Assembly (NCBI RefSeq): GCF_047345145.1
Contig: NZ_JBLFER010000002.1
Coordinates: 1-64,000 of the forward strand
Reading direction: 5' to 3'
From: Maribacter_C sp047345145
GTDB lineage: Bacteria; Bacteroidota; Bacteroidia; Flavobacteriales; Flavobacteriaceae
Length of the DNA: 64,000 bases
The notes beneath the pieces are model-generated. The model did not search any database and was not told where the DNA came from. It saw only the letters and a program-made list of their open reading frames with translations. Positions 49,272 to 58,226 of the stretch are shown here, one piece after another. The position numbers and the translations under genes were made by a program. Numbering within the stretch: the stretch's first letter is position 1; each line of letters starts with the position of its first letter.

Positions 49272-50429
49272 TCAAAGATAACTTTTAAGCAACTGAAGTA
49301 CTAGTCCGATTTCATCGGGACTATTAAAACTATGCAAACAAAATCGCAGCCGTTCTTCACCTTCAGGAACTGTTGGCGAGAGAATTGCTTTTACATCAAA
49401 ACCTTTATCGTTTAGTTTTTTTGAAACGGACTTCACTTTATCGTTTCCTGAAATCATACAACAATGAATCGCGGAATCGCTTGGCACAAAATACTTCGCA
49501 ATTTCAAGTGATTGTATTTTGCTTCTAAAAAGCGAAATATTGTCTCGAAGGTATTTCCCTTGATCCTCTACATCTGGAATTTCTAGATAGGCATATGATG
49601 ACAAAATGGTAGCAACCGAATGTGGTGGAAGTCCTGTAGTGTAGATAAAACTCCTTGCGAAATTCACCAGGTAATGTTTCAACTGCTCACCTCCTAAGAT
49701 GGCAGCGCCATGGCAACCCAAAGCTTTTCCGAAGGTAATGATACGTGCTAAGATTTGTTTTTCTAAACCCAAATCTTGAACAATTCCTTTCCCATTTTTC
49801 CCTAATACCCCAATCGCATGTGCCTCATCAACTATGAAATGGAATCCTTCAGAAGCACAAAAATCAGCAAACTTTTTTAAGTCTGGAGAATCACCATCCA
49901 TTGAAAACACGGATTCGGTTACAATGTAAATTTCTGTTTCATTTGGGTTTCGGGAGCGCTCAGCCTGACACTTTGATTTTAAATCTCCTAAATCGTTGTG
50001 TTTGAACTTGTAGCTTTTCGCATTTCCCATTTTGATACCATCACGAATGCTGGCATGAATGTATTCATCGTAGAATACAACATCACCACGCTGTGGTACC
50101 GCACTAAAGAAACCAATATTGGCATCATAACCTGAATTGAAAACTAAGGCACTTTCTGTCTTATGAAATTTCGTTAGCTGCCTTTCGAGTTCTGCATATA
50201 AATTGTGATTACCAGATAAAAGCCGAGACCCAGTTGCTCCGTTTTGAGAAATATTTTTTTTTAGACTAAGTTGAAAAGTATTGGCATAAATCGTCTCATT
50301 GTTTGCAAAGCCTAGATAATCATTACTAGAAAAATCAACTAGATTTTCTTCAAAAGGTAAACTCCGAAGCGCGTTGTTTTCTTTTCGTTCTTGTAATTTT
50401 TGTTGTAGTTTTTTCGGGAATTTGGCCAT
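49272..50429 (-). CDS. bioF: 8-amino-7-oxononanoate synthase
   Basis: Predicted 385-aa alpha-oxoamine synthase that joins pimeloyl-thioester and alanine. Motifs: FSSNDYLGFANNE, NGATGSRLLSGNHNLYAELE, ALVFNSGYDANIGFFSA, the PLP-Asp region FIVDEAHAIGVLGKNGKG, the Lys-bearing segment IITFGKALGCHGAAILGG, and the C-terminal EERLRFCLHSFNS. Residues about 153-161 (CQAERSRN) are encoded by a REP-like repeat inserted in frame. bioC/bioH-type genes are not in the window. Confidence 0.95.
   Translation of the reverse strand: MAKFPKKLQQKLQERKENNALRSLPFEENLVDFSSNDYLGFANNETIYANTFQLSLKKNISQNGATGSRLLSGNHNLYAELERQLTKFHKTESALVFNSGYDANIGFFSAVPQRGDVVFYDEYIHASIRDGIKMGNAKSYKFKHNDLGDLKSKCQAERSRNPNETEIYIVTESVFSMDGDSPDLKKFADFCASEGFHFIVDEAHAIGVLGKNGKGIVQDLGLEKQILARIITFGKALGCHGAAILGGEQLKHYLVNFARSFIYTTGLPPHSVATILSSYAYLEIPDVEDQGKYLRDNISLFRSKIQSLEIAKYFVPSDSAIHCCMISGNDKVKSVSKKLNDKGFDVKAILSPTVPEGEERLRFCLHSFNSPDEIGLVLQLLKSYL
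49946..49971. repeat. REP-like palindrome inside bioF
   Basis: The segment reads GTTTCGGGAGCGCTCAGCCT then GACAC; on the coding strand it is GTGTCAGGCTGAGCGCTCCC. It resembles the flavobacterial TGTCAGGCTGAGCGCAGTCG repeat and inserts Cys-Gln-Ala-Glu-Arg-Ser-Arg into BioF. Confidence 0.5.
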
Positions 50430-50647
50430 GGGCTAAAGATAAACCATCCGAAGAAAAAAAAGGAAATAAGACTCATCACAAATGAGTATAAAAATGTAAA
50501 AACTTAGCTAAATGCAGGTGGGAAATAAATTACACAACAAGATTACTTCTGTTTACAAGTTTTAGAAAGGCACTGACAACAAAAATAAGTGTGCAGTTCA
50601 TCGAAAAGTTTATATTTAATCGGCCTTTTAACTTAATTTTAAGATAG

Positions 50648-50810
50648 TGAACTGGTTTTGACTTTTTCTTTTACCTGCAAACTTCACATTTTGCACCCTA
50701 ATTTTGTCATTTTTGATTACCGTAGCTAAGGCTATGCCGATAAAAAACAACTTCATTAGGTCACAAAAGCCGAAATTCTCGGTTCCAAACAAAAAGTCAA
50801 AACCAGTTCA
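50648..50810. repeat. 163-bp element with perfect 20-bp inverted ends
   Basis: TGAACTGGTTTTGACTTTTT (50648-50667) and its exact reverse complement (50791-50810) enclose 123 bases. These contain a small hairpin AGCCGAAATTCTCGGTT and TAGCTAAGGCTA. No target-site duplication was found beside it. It ends 15 bases before the TTG start of the outer-membrane gene. The rest of the 50430-50825 spacer holds A+T-rich sequence without a gene. It could be a MITE-like remnant or a long leader stem. Confidence 0.72.
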
Positions 50811-50825
50811 ATCAACCAAACACAA

Positions 50826-53285
50826 TTGTCCAAACTAATTGTCCCCTTCATGCTATTTTGCACTCTTGGCATATCCCAAAGTATCAACTTTGACCAATTG
50901 GGCAAAGAGAAATGGCTACGCTATAATGGCGGAGTTGCGGCAAATGCTGTTTACTACGATGGCACTGCGAACAGACAAGATTTAACTTACTTTTTAACGG
51001 GAAACTTAAACTTCAATATTGCGGGGTTATACAATATTCCATTGTCATTCACCTACTCAAATCAAGATTTCAATTTTCAGAATCCGTTTAAGTTTAATCG
51101 TTTGAGTTTGCATCCATCATATAAATGGGCGACGGCACATATTGGTGATGTGAATATGACCTTTTCACCTTACACCTTGGCTGGGCATCAATTTACAGGT
51201 GGTGGTTTTGATTTGAATCCTGAAGGAAGATTCCAAATAAGCGCTATGTACGGGCGTCTACTTCGCGCTACAGAATATAATGAAGAAGAACCAAGAGCGA
51301 TTACCGCATACAACAGAAAAGGCTACGGACTAAAAACAGCCTACGATTTTGATTTTATGAAGTTGGGCTTGATTCTTTTTAAGGCTTCGGATGATATCAA
51401 TTCTTTGGATAATCCATTTCCGGTTGAATTAGGTCTTTCACCAAAAGACAATGCAGTCGTCTCTTTTGAATCAGAATTTCGACTTTTTGATAAAGCACAA
51501 ATTCGTGTAGAATACGCCATTTCAGGAGTCACGGAAGATACACAGCTGACAGATGCTCGAGAAACCAATGGTATTCTATCCTTTTTATTGGATGAAAATA
51601 TTAGCACCAACTACTACAATGCGTTGAATGCTTCATTCAGCTATCCCGCAGGTAATGGAACGATTGGCGCAGGCTACGAACGTATTGACCCTGATTATAA
51701 AACCTTAGGAGCCTACTTTTTCAATAATGATTTGGAAAACATTACTGTAAATGCTAGTCAATCGTTGTTCGAAAACAAATTAAGCCTAAGTGTAAATGCA
51801 GGTTTACAGCAAGACAATTTAGATAATGCTAAGTCATCAGACCAACAGCGAATTGTAAGTGCTGTGAATGCCAATTATAGCGCTTCTGAGCGTTTGAGTT
51901 TGAATGGGTCGTATTCCAATTTTCAGTCCTTTACCAACATTCGTGACCAGTTTGATTATATCAATCAAGTGGGCGATTTCGATAATGTAGATACGCTTAA
52001 CTATCGTCAAATTTCACAAAATGCCAATTTGGGCGCGAACTTTATCGTCAAGAAAACGGAAACCCAACAACAAACTACGAATTTGAATTTGGTGTATCAA
52101 AACTCTACCAATCAGCAAGAAGGGGAAACGATTGAAGGCGGTGAAAACCAATTTTATAATGGTGTTGCGGGTTATACTATCGGATATCCTGAACGGGCAT
52201 TAAATATTTCTTTAGCAGCAAACGTATCTTACAATACGGTCGCTGAAGATGATAATATGACTTTGGGCCCTACCCTATCCATCGGAAAACAATTTTTTGA
52301 CAAGCAATTACGCACCAATTTTTCAAGTTCGTATAACACCTCATTCACCAATGGAGAACAGCAAGGTGACGTTCTGAACTTTCGATTGGGCAGTAGCTAT
52401 GTATGGTTGGAAAAGCATAATCTCAATTTGAATTTCTTGATGCTATTTCGAAATTCTACTTTAAACACAGGCCGTGATCTGACCATAACATTTGGATACA
52501 GCTATGCCTTCGACAATTTCAAGCTAAACCTCAAAAAGGGTCAGCGTGTACCGAATGAGCGAACACCTCGCAATCGAGAAGCTTCAGTCAGCTTTAGATA
52601 TCGCAATGTATCTTACAGCGGAACACTGTCGGAAGTCAGTGAACAATTGACCAACGTCTTTGAAAGTGGGCAATTTGCAGCTATTCCACAGTTTAAGAAA
52701 GATGAACTGACTATTCTTTTAGCGATAACCAAAGAGCAGGAAAAAGAGAATAAATACCAAGAAAGTGCTCTGAATTTTCTTGCAGAATTATATGAGTATG
52801 GCGATTTTCAAGATCTTTACAACCAAGCGCTTTTTGACGTAATTGATCGTATTCGTGACGACATCAAACGAATTGATTTTATATTAGAAAAACTCTACAT
52901 AGAGACCAAAGAGATTGTAGATAAGCATCCTCTCTATAAAAAACCGGTAGAAAACTATACGGATACTGATAAAATTTTAAAGCCGCAATTCGACAAAATT
53001 ATAGCCGAACATACTGATCGAGCCGAAAAACTAGCCGGTCATCGTTGGCTTGAAATCAAGTTTGCCAAATACAATACCGTTGAAGATATTGAAAACCCTA
53101 GTGGTTATTTAAAGGACTTTAGAGACAGTATGTCGATAAAATCATACGAGATGTACGATAAAACAGGTGATTTAGACGAATTAGAGTACTTTTTAGAAAA
53201 GGAAATCATCGATTACTACTATAAGAAGTCACTGAGCATTACCGACCCAGATAATTTGGAGTTGCGGTATATTAATAAGAACTAA
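50826..53285 (+). CDS. Outer-membrane beta-barrel-like protein, first gene of the toxin locus
   Basis: Predicted 819 aa from TTG 50826; no ATG lies upstream in frame, and the next in-frame ATG at 50850 would shorten the signal peptide. Residues 1-20 form a leader (SKLIVPFMLFCTLGISQ). From about 25 to 610 it is a long run of amphipathic strands, including IGDVNMTFSPYTLAGHQFTGGGFDLNP and LNLNFLMLFRNSTLN. A helical C-terminal domain (about 620-819) follows. The size and shape suggest a large barrel with a periplasmic tail, a possible exporter or receptor. No named family recognised. Confidence 0.68.
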   Translation: MSKLIVPFMLFCTLGISQSINFDQLGKEKWLRYNGGVAANAVYYDGTANRQDLTYFLTGNLNFNIAGLYNIPLSFTYSNQDFNFQNPFKFNRLSLHPSYKWATAHIGDVNMTFSPYTLAGHQFTGGGFDLNPEGRFQISAMYGRLLRATEYNEEEPRAITAYNRKGYGLKTAYDFDFMKLGLILFKASDDINSLDNPFPVELGLSPKDNAVVSFESEFRLFDKAQIRVEYAISGVTEDTQLTDARETNGILSFLLDENISTNYYNALNASFSYPAGNGTIGAGYERIDPDYKTLGAYFFNNDLENITVNASQSLFENKLSLSVNAGLQQDNLDNAKSSDQQRIVSAVNANYSASERLSLNGSYSNFQSFTNIRDQFDYINQVGDFDNVDTLNYRQISQNANLGANFIVKKTETQQQTTNLNLVYQNSTNQQEGETIEGGENQFYNGVAGYTIGYPERALNISLAANVSYNTVAEDDNMTLGPTLSIGKQFFDKQLRTNFSSSYNTSFTNGEQQGDVLNFRLGSSYVWLEKHNLNLNFLMLFRNSTLNTGRDLTITFGYSYAFDNFKLNLKKGQRVPNERTPRNREASVSFRYRNVSYSGTLSEVSEQLTNVFESGQFAAIPQFKKDELTILLAITKEQEKENKYQESALNFLAELYEYGDFQDLYNQALFDVIDRIRDDIKRIDFILEKLYIETKEIVDKHPLYKKPVENYTDTDKILKPQFDKIIAEHTDRAEKLAGHRWLEIKFAKYNTVEDIENPSGYLKDFRDSMSIKSYEMYDKTGDLDELEYFLEKEIIDYYYKKSLSITDPDNLELRYINKN

Positions 53286-53289
53286 ATCT

Positions 53290-53449
53290 AAGTACGAGGT
53301 AAAAAGTACGAAGTACGAAATATTGGATGGATAGATTTTTACAATTTTTAATTGGAATTTTTTCTTTTAAAAAGAAGAATAAATTCCCTTCCCTTCGGGA
53401 AGGGCTAGGGAGAGGTCTATTCGTACTTTGTACTTTGTACTCCGTACTT
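53290..53449. repeat. Inverted GTAC-rich repeat around the start of the toxin gene
   Basis: AAGTACGAGG...AAGTACGAA (53290-53319) is mirrored, with a few mismatches, by TTCGTACTTTGTAC...CGTACTT (53420-53449). Between them lies a perfect G+C-rich hairpin CCCTTCCC-TTC-GGGAAGGG (53386-53404). The right half is translated and supplies most of the hydrophobic part of the signal peptide (GLFVLCTLYSVLSTAQ). This repeat type is familiar from intergenic flavobacterial DNA. Confidence 0.65.
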
Positions 53450-56400
53450 TCAACAGCCCAAACCTTCCCCGTACAAGTAATTCCGCAAGCTTTACCACCT
53501 GCACCAATCTATATTTCAAACTACGCAGATGCTAGCACTGTTACGAGCCCTTTACGTGTGCAGATTATCTTAAATGATTTTGAAATCGCCAATCGTGAAA
53601 TTCGCCTAAAAACCTATTTCACCGGAAGCGGACTGTCCTTCCAAAGCAACGATCTTGTAGTGGGGGCGAGTCCTTTGTTTTTAGAAGGGGGAATTCCTTT
53701 GATATTAACCAATGCCGAATTAGCCCCTTATTTTGAGTTTAACAATATAACAGGCATCAATGCCAATCAGTATGGAAGTGCCATTCCCGAAGGTGCTTAT
53801 CAATTCTGTGTTGAAGTATACGATGTATTGACGGGCAGTCGCCTCTCTAATAAAAATTGTGCCGTTAGTGTAGTCTTTCAAAATGAGCCTCCCTTTTTGG
53901 TACTACCCAGAAATAAAGAAAATGTTGATGAAATCAACCCACAGTACATCGTCTTTCAATGGACACCGCGTAGCATCAACGTCAGCAATGTAGAATACGA
54001 ATTGAGCATGGTTGAAATTTGGGACAACCAAGTAGATCCACAGCAAGCCTTTTTAAGTTCTCCCCCTGTTTTTCAAACAACGACCACAGCCACGACATAT
54101 GTATATGGGCCATCAGACCCACTCTTACTATCTGGAAAAAAATACGCTTGGCGCGTTCAGGCAAAAGCCAAACAAGGGACCGAAGAAATTGGACTCTTTA
54201 AAAATGAGGGCTACAGTGAAATCTATTCTTTTAGTTATGCCGCCTCTTGTGAGCTTCCGGCAGCAGTTAACCATGAAGTAAAAGGAAGTACCAATGCGAA
54301 CATTTTCTGGGATGATTTTTCTACGGAAATACCTGAGTATACAGTACGCTATCGTCAAAAAAATGTACAAGATGCTGAGTGGTTTCTAGCCAAAACTACG
54401 GGTAATGAACTTACGATTTGGGAACTCAAAGCCGGCACCACCTACGAATACCAACTCAGTAAAAACTGTGGCGTTGCTCAAAGTGATTGGAGCTTTACCA
54501 AAGAGTTTACCACGGCATTAGAGTTTGAAGAAGAGAGCGTTCTTGATTGTGGAGTTTCTCCTGATATCAACTTAACGAATATGGAGCCTTTAGCTAGTAT
54601 TGCTACTGGCGAAACTTTTGTTGCCGGAGATTTTCCTGTAAAAATTCTAGAAGTCAGCGGTTCTAACGGAAAGTTTACTGGTAAAGGTTATGTATCGCTG
54701 CCTTATCTTGAAAACATCAAAGTCGCTGTTGAGTTTACCAATATTTTGATCAATACCGATCGAGATATGGCCGAAGGCTCTGTCATAACGGTTTACGACC
54801 CCGACTGGAAAAACATTCTTGATGTCGATGTTGTTATAGATGTCGCGGACGATATTTTAGATGAATTTACTGGTGGTGACCAAAATGTCCCCATAAAAGT
54901 TGACTTTGAGGTTCCTTCTACGGATAATATTAAAATTGAAAATGGTAAAATAGTTATCACAGGACCCAATGGAGAAACAACAACTAATGACTACGATGAA
55001 GGTGATAGTTATGTAATTACAGATAGCAAAGGCAACACCTTCAACATTGATAAAGATGGTAACATTACTGAAGGTGATAAAGGTGCCCCAGGTGGTGAGG
55101 CTACCGCAGATAATACTTCTGGTATTTCAGGTGGTTCTGGTACTGCAGCCGACCCTTCTGTACAACAAATAACCGCTACAGATATCACCGTAACTTTCGA
55201 TGCCTCAACTTCGACCTATGGTTTTGATGAAGCTACAAGTGATTTTGAAAAAGCAAACTACCCTAAAGTTTCTCTTCCCAATGGAGGAGATTACTACCCC
55301 GTTCATAAAGCAGTGGTTGCAGGAAAAAGCGATAACCTAATTGCGAATGTTCAGACTACAAACCCAGACATTCAGCTCGACAGCCTCATATTCAAAACGG
55401 TTAAAGGTACCCTAATACCAACCACTAGAAATAACAATTCTTTCACTCTAACCCTAAACGGAAACAATAGCTATCATTCTGATGAAGCCATTGTAACCTA
55501 CAAAGCTAAAGATGGCAAATACAAAATAGCAGCTAGCTTCTTTATTCATCATATAAAACAGCATGATAAAGTTGATGTGGTCATCGTACAAGTAAATAAT
55601 GCAGATGCACTCTCCAATATAGATCAAAAATTAGATCCCCTTTTTAAAACTGCCGGAGCCAGTTTTAATATTATACGCAAGCAACTTTCAGTTACCACAG
55701 AACAATGGGATACAAAAACAGCCAATAATTCACTTGATTATGACGGTAGTGGCATAGCCTCCAATTACCCTGATGAATTTAAAAATATTACCCAAGCTTA
55801 TAAAGACGACAATCCAAATTGGAACCGTCGTGCCTACCACCTTTTTGTCCTCCCTGAGGATATACCTAATACTAAAGGAATCAATGGTTTTATGCCTAAA
55901 GGTAGGCAATGGGGTTATGTTTTCGAAGCACATAAAGGCAGTGGCATTGAAAATAAAGCAACGCTAAACTTAACGGCCATGCACGAACTAGGGCATGGTA
56001 TTTTTGGCCTACCACACCCATTTGAAAACGACGAAGACACCAGTGGTGAAGGCACTGATTGGCTCATGGATTATGGGGGTGGGGAGCAGCTCTCTTACTC
56101 TAACTGGGCACATATGAGTGATGAAGGCCTGAAGTTGTATCTGTTTCAGACCGATGAGGATGGGGAGTATAGTAATTCTGAATATTTTGAAAAACTCCTG
56201 CAACAAATTCGATGTGCTTATGCCTCAGGTATAAATTCAATTGAAATGCCCGAGAAATACATAACGGGATATAACAAACAAGTAATTACATTCAACTATG
56301 GTCTACCTATTCGCAGATCGGATATTAATGGAGAAAAAATTACCTCCGGTTGGTTTACCTCAACGAGTGGCGCAGCTACAATTACAAATATTCGAAATGC

Positions 56401-58222
56401 TATTATTGACCCAAATAAAGGAGATATTATATTTGGAAACTTTAAAATAGATGTTCCTGTACCAGTTTATACCTTTAATAACAACATAACTCCATTTGAA
56501 CATTTAATAGATTACTTATTTCCTACTTCGGCCGATATTGAAAAAGACTTCAACACAATATGGAATGATAATATAAAGCAGAAAGTAGAGTCAAATCAAA
56601 TGCTTTCAAGTGATGACATTAACAATCTTAAAAAAATTGCTTCTTGTGGAACGGAGCTATTGAGCAGTGACACAAAATACAAGTTGTTAAAGAGTCTGTT
56701 AAAGGTAGGTTGGACGAATTGGTGGATTGATGAAGAGCAAGAAGATTTAATTCTTGATATTATTGCTACAACTCCCCCTGGAAATAAATCGAAAGAACTT
56801 TTTGATAAAATAAATGCCGACAATGCTTTGTTAGAAGATCTAATGGGAAGTTTGGATGATACCTCGGGTAATGAGAATAACTTTGTAAGACTAGGTAAAG
56901 AAATATTTTCCTTATTTGACAGAGCATATTCAGATGCTGCCCGAAATTCTCTTTACAACAATCTTGATGCTGGCAAAAAACTCTATTTCTACGGGGCTAA
57001 TAGCCCAGAAATGTGCACATGGAGAATTAGCGCTTCTAAAGGGAGCAACAAGTTCAACTTTGATGAAACTCACGTATTTAATATTCAATATGGAGACTAC
57101 AACCCTTTAATAGCGGGTTCAAGTCTGCCAACATGCCAAACAGAAAATAAAAAATATAGTTTCTCTTATAGCGATTTTATAGCCGTTAAGTTCATCGGTG
57201 ACCAATCTACCTATGATTTTGATGATGGTCTAAATTTAATGCCTGCATCGGTTTACTACATATTACTTAAGTCAAATTCAAATCAAATTATAAGGACCCA
57301 ACTTGAAACTTTTGTTTTCGTTCTTGGTATACTTACTCCAATAGATGAATTCTATCTTTTAGGTAAAGCGATACAATATGGGAACAGAGGTATAAAAGCT
57401 TTAAGGTATTCTAGTATCAAATCTTTGTCTCAGGTCAATAAAATTAAAGTACCTCTGGATACCAGTGGCAAAAAACTTGAAGAACTTAGTAATGGCAAAG
57501 TAGATAAATTTGTTGAGTTCGTTGATGATGGAGCAGGCCTGTCAGATGAACTGCTTACAGCTATAAGGTTGGGAAAAAGAAACGATGGGACTCTTGCTAA
57601 AGCACTTGATGATGCTGGTTTTCCAAAAAGTGCTGATGCAGTTAGAAAATCAAGCAATGTTCAATCTAATAACACTAAGGGATTGGATTTGGGAGACGCT
57701 CAGATACCAAATGCAATTGAGGACTATACTTTTAATGTGGATGGGATTACATTTTCCAAGAACTCCAGTGAAAATTGGAAAGAATTTTTTGATAGAATTA
57801 GCGCCAGTGGTAAACTTAATGCATTTGAATCACATCATATATTCCCAGTAGATCTCTTAAAAAGAGAATCATTCAGAAAATGGTATGAATTAATAGGACA
57901 TCAAAAAATAGATTTGAATGGGGTTTCAACCCTAGAAAATCTAATTATGTTGGAAAAAAAGCTTTTGGCGAATCAACGAGGCGTTCATAGCAACCATCCT
58001 AAATACACAGATGAAATAGGAGTATATTTTGACGAACAATGGGCAAAATATAAAGCTGACAACACTTCTTGGGATGACTCGAGAATTGCAGCAGAAGTAG
58101 ATAAGGACGCCAGACACTTAGCAAATGAGATTAAGAAATCATTATTGGAAAACTCCGTTAAAGAAAATACTGAAATTGTGTCTTTCTGGGATGTGATAGA
58201 TTTTGATGACCTAATAAGATAA
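53327..58222 (+). CDS. Large secreted polymorphic-toxin-like protein (TANFOR/FnIII, metalloprotease motif, nuclease-like C-terminus)
   Basis: Predicted 1631 aa. A signal peptide (about 30-45) is followed by a TANFOR-type domain (FPVQVIPQALPPAPIYISNYADAS..., about 47-305), an FnIII domain (about 307-395), beta modules and a Gly/Asp-rich linker (about 543-612). The zinc-protease motif HELGHGIFGLPH has H886, E887 and H890. A long divergent region leads to a C-terminal nuclease-like domain with FESHHIFPVDLL (H1503, H1504), NGVSTLENLIMLE and GVHSNHPKYTDEI, an AHH/HNH-like pattern. Bacteroidota toxins often pair such a HELGH domain, likely self-cleaving, with a variable C-terminus. Putative immunity gene 4 bases downstream. 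Confidence 0.83.
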   Translation: MDRFLQFLIGIFSFKKKNKFPSLREGLGRGLFVLCTLYSVLSTAQTFPVQVIPQALPPAPIYISNYADASTVTSPLRVQIILNDFEIANREIRLKTYFTGSGLSFQSNDLVVGASPLFLEGGIPLILTNAELAPYFEFNNITGINANQYGSAIPEGAYQFCVEVYDVLTGSRLSNKNCAVSVVFQNEPPFLVLPRNKENVDEINPQYIVFQWTPRSINVSNVEYELSMVEIWDNQVDPQQAFLSSPPVFQTTTTATTYVYGPSDPLLLSGKKYAWRVQAKAKQGTEEIGLFKNEGYSEIYSFSYAASCELPAAVNHEVKGSTNANIFWDDFSTEIPEYTVRYRQKNVQDAEWFLAKTTGNELTIWELKAGTTYEYQLSKNCGVAQSDWSFTKEFTTALEFEEESVLDCGVSPDINLTNMEPLASIATGETFVAGDFPVKILEVSGSNGKFTGKGYVSLPYLENIKVAVEFTNILINTDRDMAEGSVITVYDPDWKNILDVDVVIDVADDILDEFTGGDQNVPIKVDFEVPSTDNIKIENGKIVITGPNGETTTNDYDEGDSYVITDSKGNTFNIDKDGNITEGDKGAPGGEATADNTSGISGGSGTAADPSVQQITATDITVTFDASTSTYGFDEATSDFEKANYPKVSLPNGGDYYPVHKAVVAGKSDNLIANVQTTNPDIQLDSLIFKTVKGTLIPTTRNNNSFTLTLNGNNSYHSDEAIVTYKAKDGKYKIAASFFIHHIKQHDKVDVVIVQVNNADALSNIDQKLDPLFKTAGASFNIIRKQLSVTTEQWDTKTANNSLDYDGSGIASNYPDEFKNITQAYKDDNPNWNRRAYHLFVLPEDIPNTKGINGFMPKGRQWGYVFEAHKGSGIENKATLNLTAMHELGHGIFGLPHPFENDEDTSGEGTDWLMDYGGGEQLSYSNWAHMSDEGLKLYLFQTDEDGEYSNSEYFEKLLQQIRCAYASGINSIEMPEKYITGYNKQVITFNYGLPIRRSDINGEKITSGWFTSTSGAATITNIRNAIIDPNKGDIIFGNFKIDVPVPVYTFNNNITPFEHLIDYLFPTSADIEKDFNTIWNDNIKQKVESNQMLSSDDINNLKKIASCGTELLSSDTKYKLLKSLLKVGWTNWWIDEEQEDLILDIIATTPPGNKSKELFDKINADNALLEDLMGSLDDTSGNENNFVRLGKEIFSLFDRAYSDAARNSLYNNLDAGKKLYFYGANSPEMCTWRISASKGSNKFNFDETHVFNIQYGDYNPLIAGSSLPTCQTENKKYSFSYSDFIAVKFIGDQSTYDFDDGLNLMPASVYYILLKSNSNQIIRTQLETFVFVLGILTPIDEFYLLGKAIQYGNRGIKALRYSSIKSLSQVNKIKVPLDTSGKKLEELSNGKVDKFVEFVDDGAGLSDELLTAIRLGKRNDGTLAKALDDAGFPKSADAVRKSSNVQSNNTKGLDLGDAQIPNAIEDYTFNVDGITFSKNSSENWKEFFDRISASGKLNAFESHHIFPVDLLKRESFRKWYELIGHQKIDLNGVSTLENLIMLEKKLLANQRGVHSNHPKYTDEIGVYFDEQWAKYKADNTSWDDSRIAAEVDKDARHLANEIKKSLLENSVKENTEIVSFWDVIDFDDLIR

Positions 58223-58226
58223 AATT

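Noticed and set aside
50430..50825. Insertion sequence upstream of the toxin locus
   Set aside because: Inverted ends are present, but there is no transposase frame and no target duplication; kept as an inverted-repeat element only.
54128..54370. 80-codon minus-strand frame in the toxin gene
   Set aside because: Lies wholly antisense to a well-supported domain region; no start context or recognisable features.
53327..58222. RHS-type toxin
   Set aside because: No YD repeats or RHS core motif; the architecture is TANFOR/FnIII with a metalloprotease motif.
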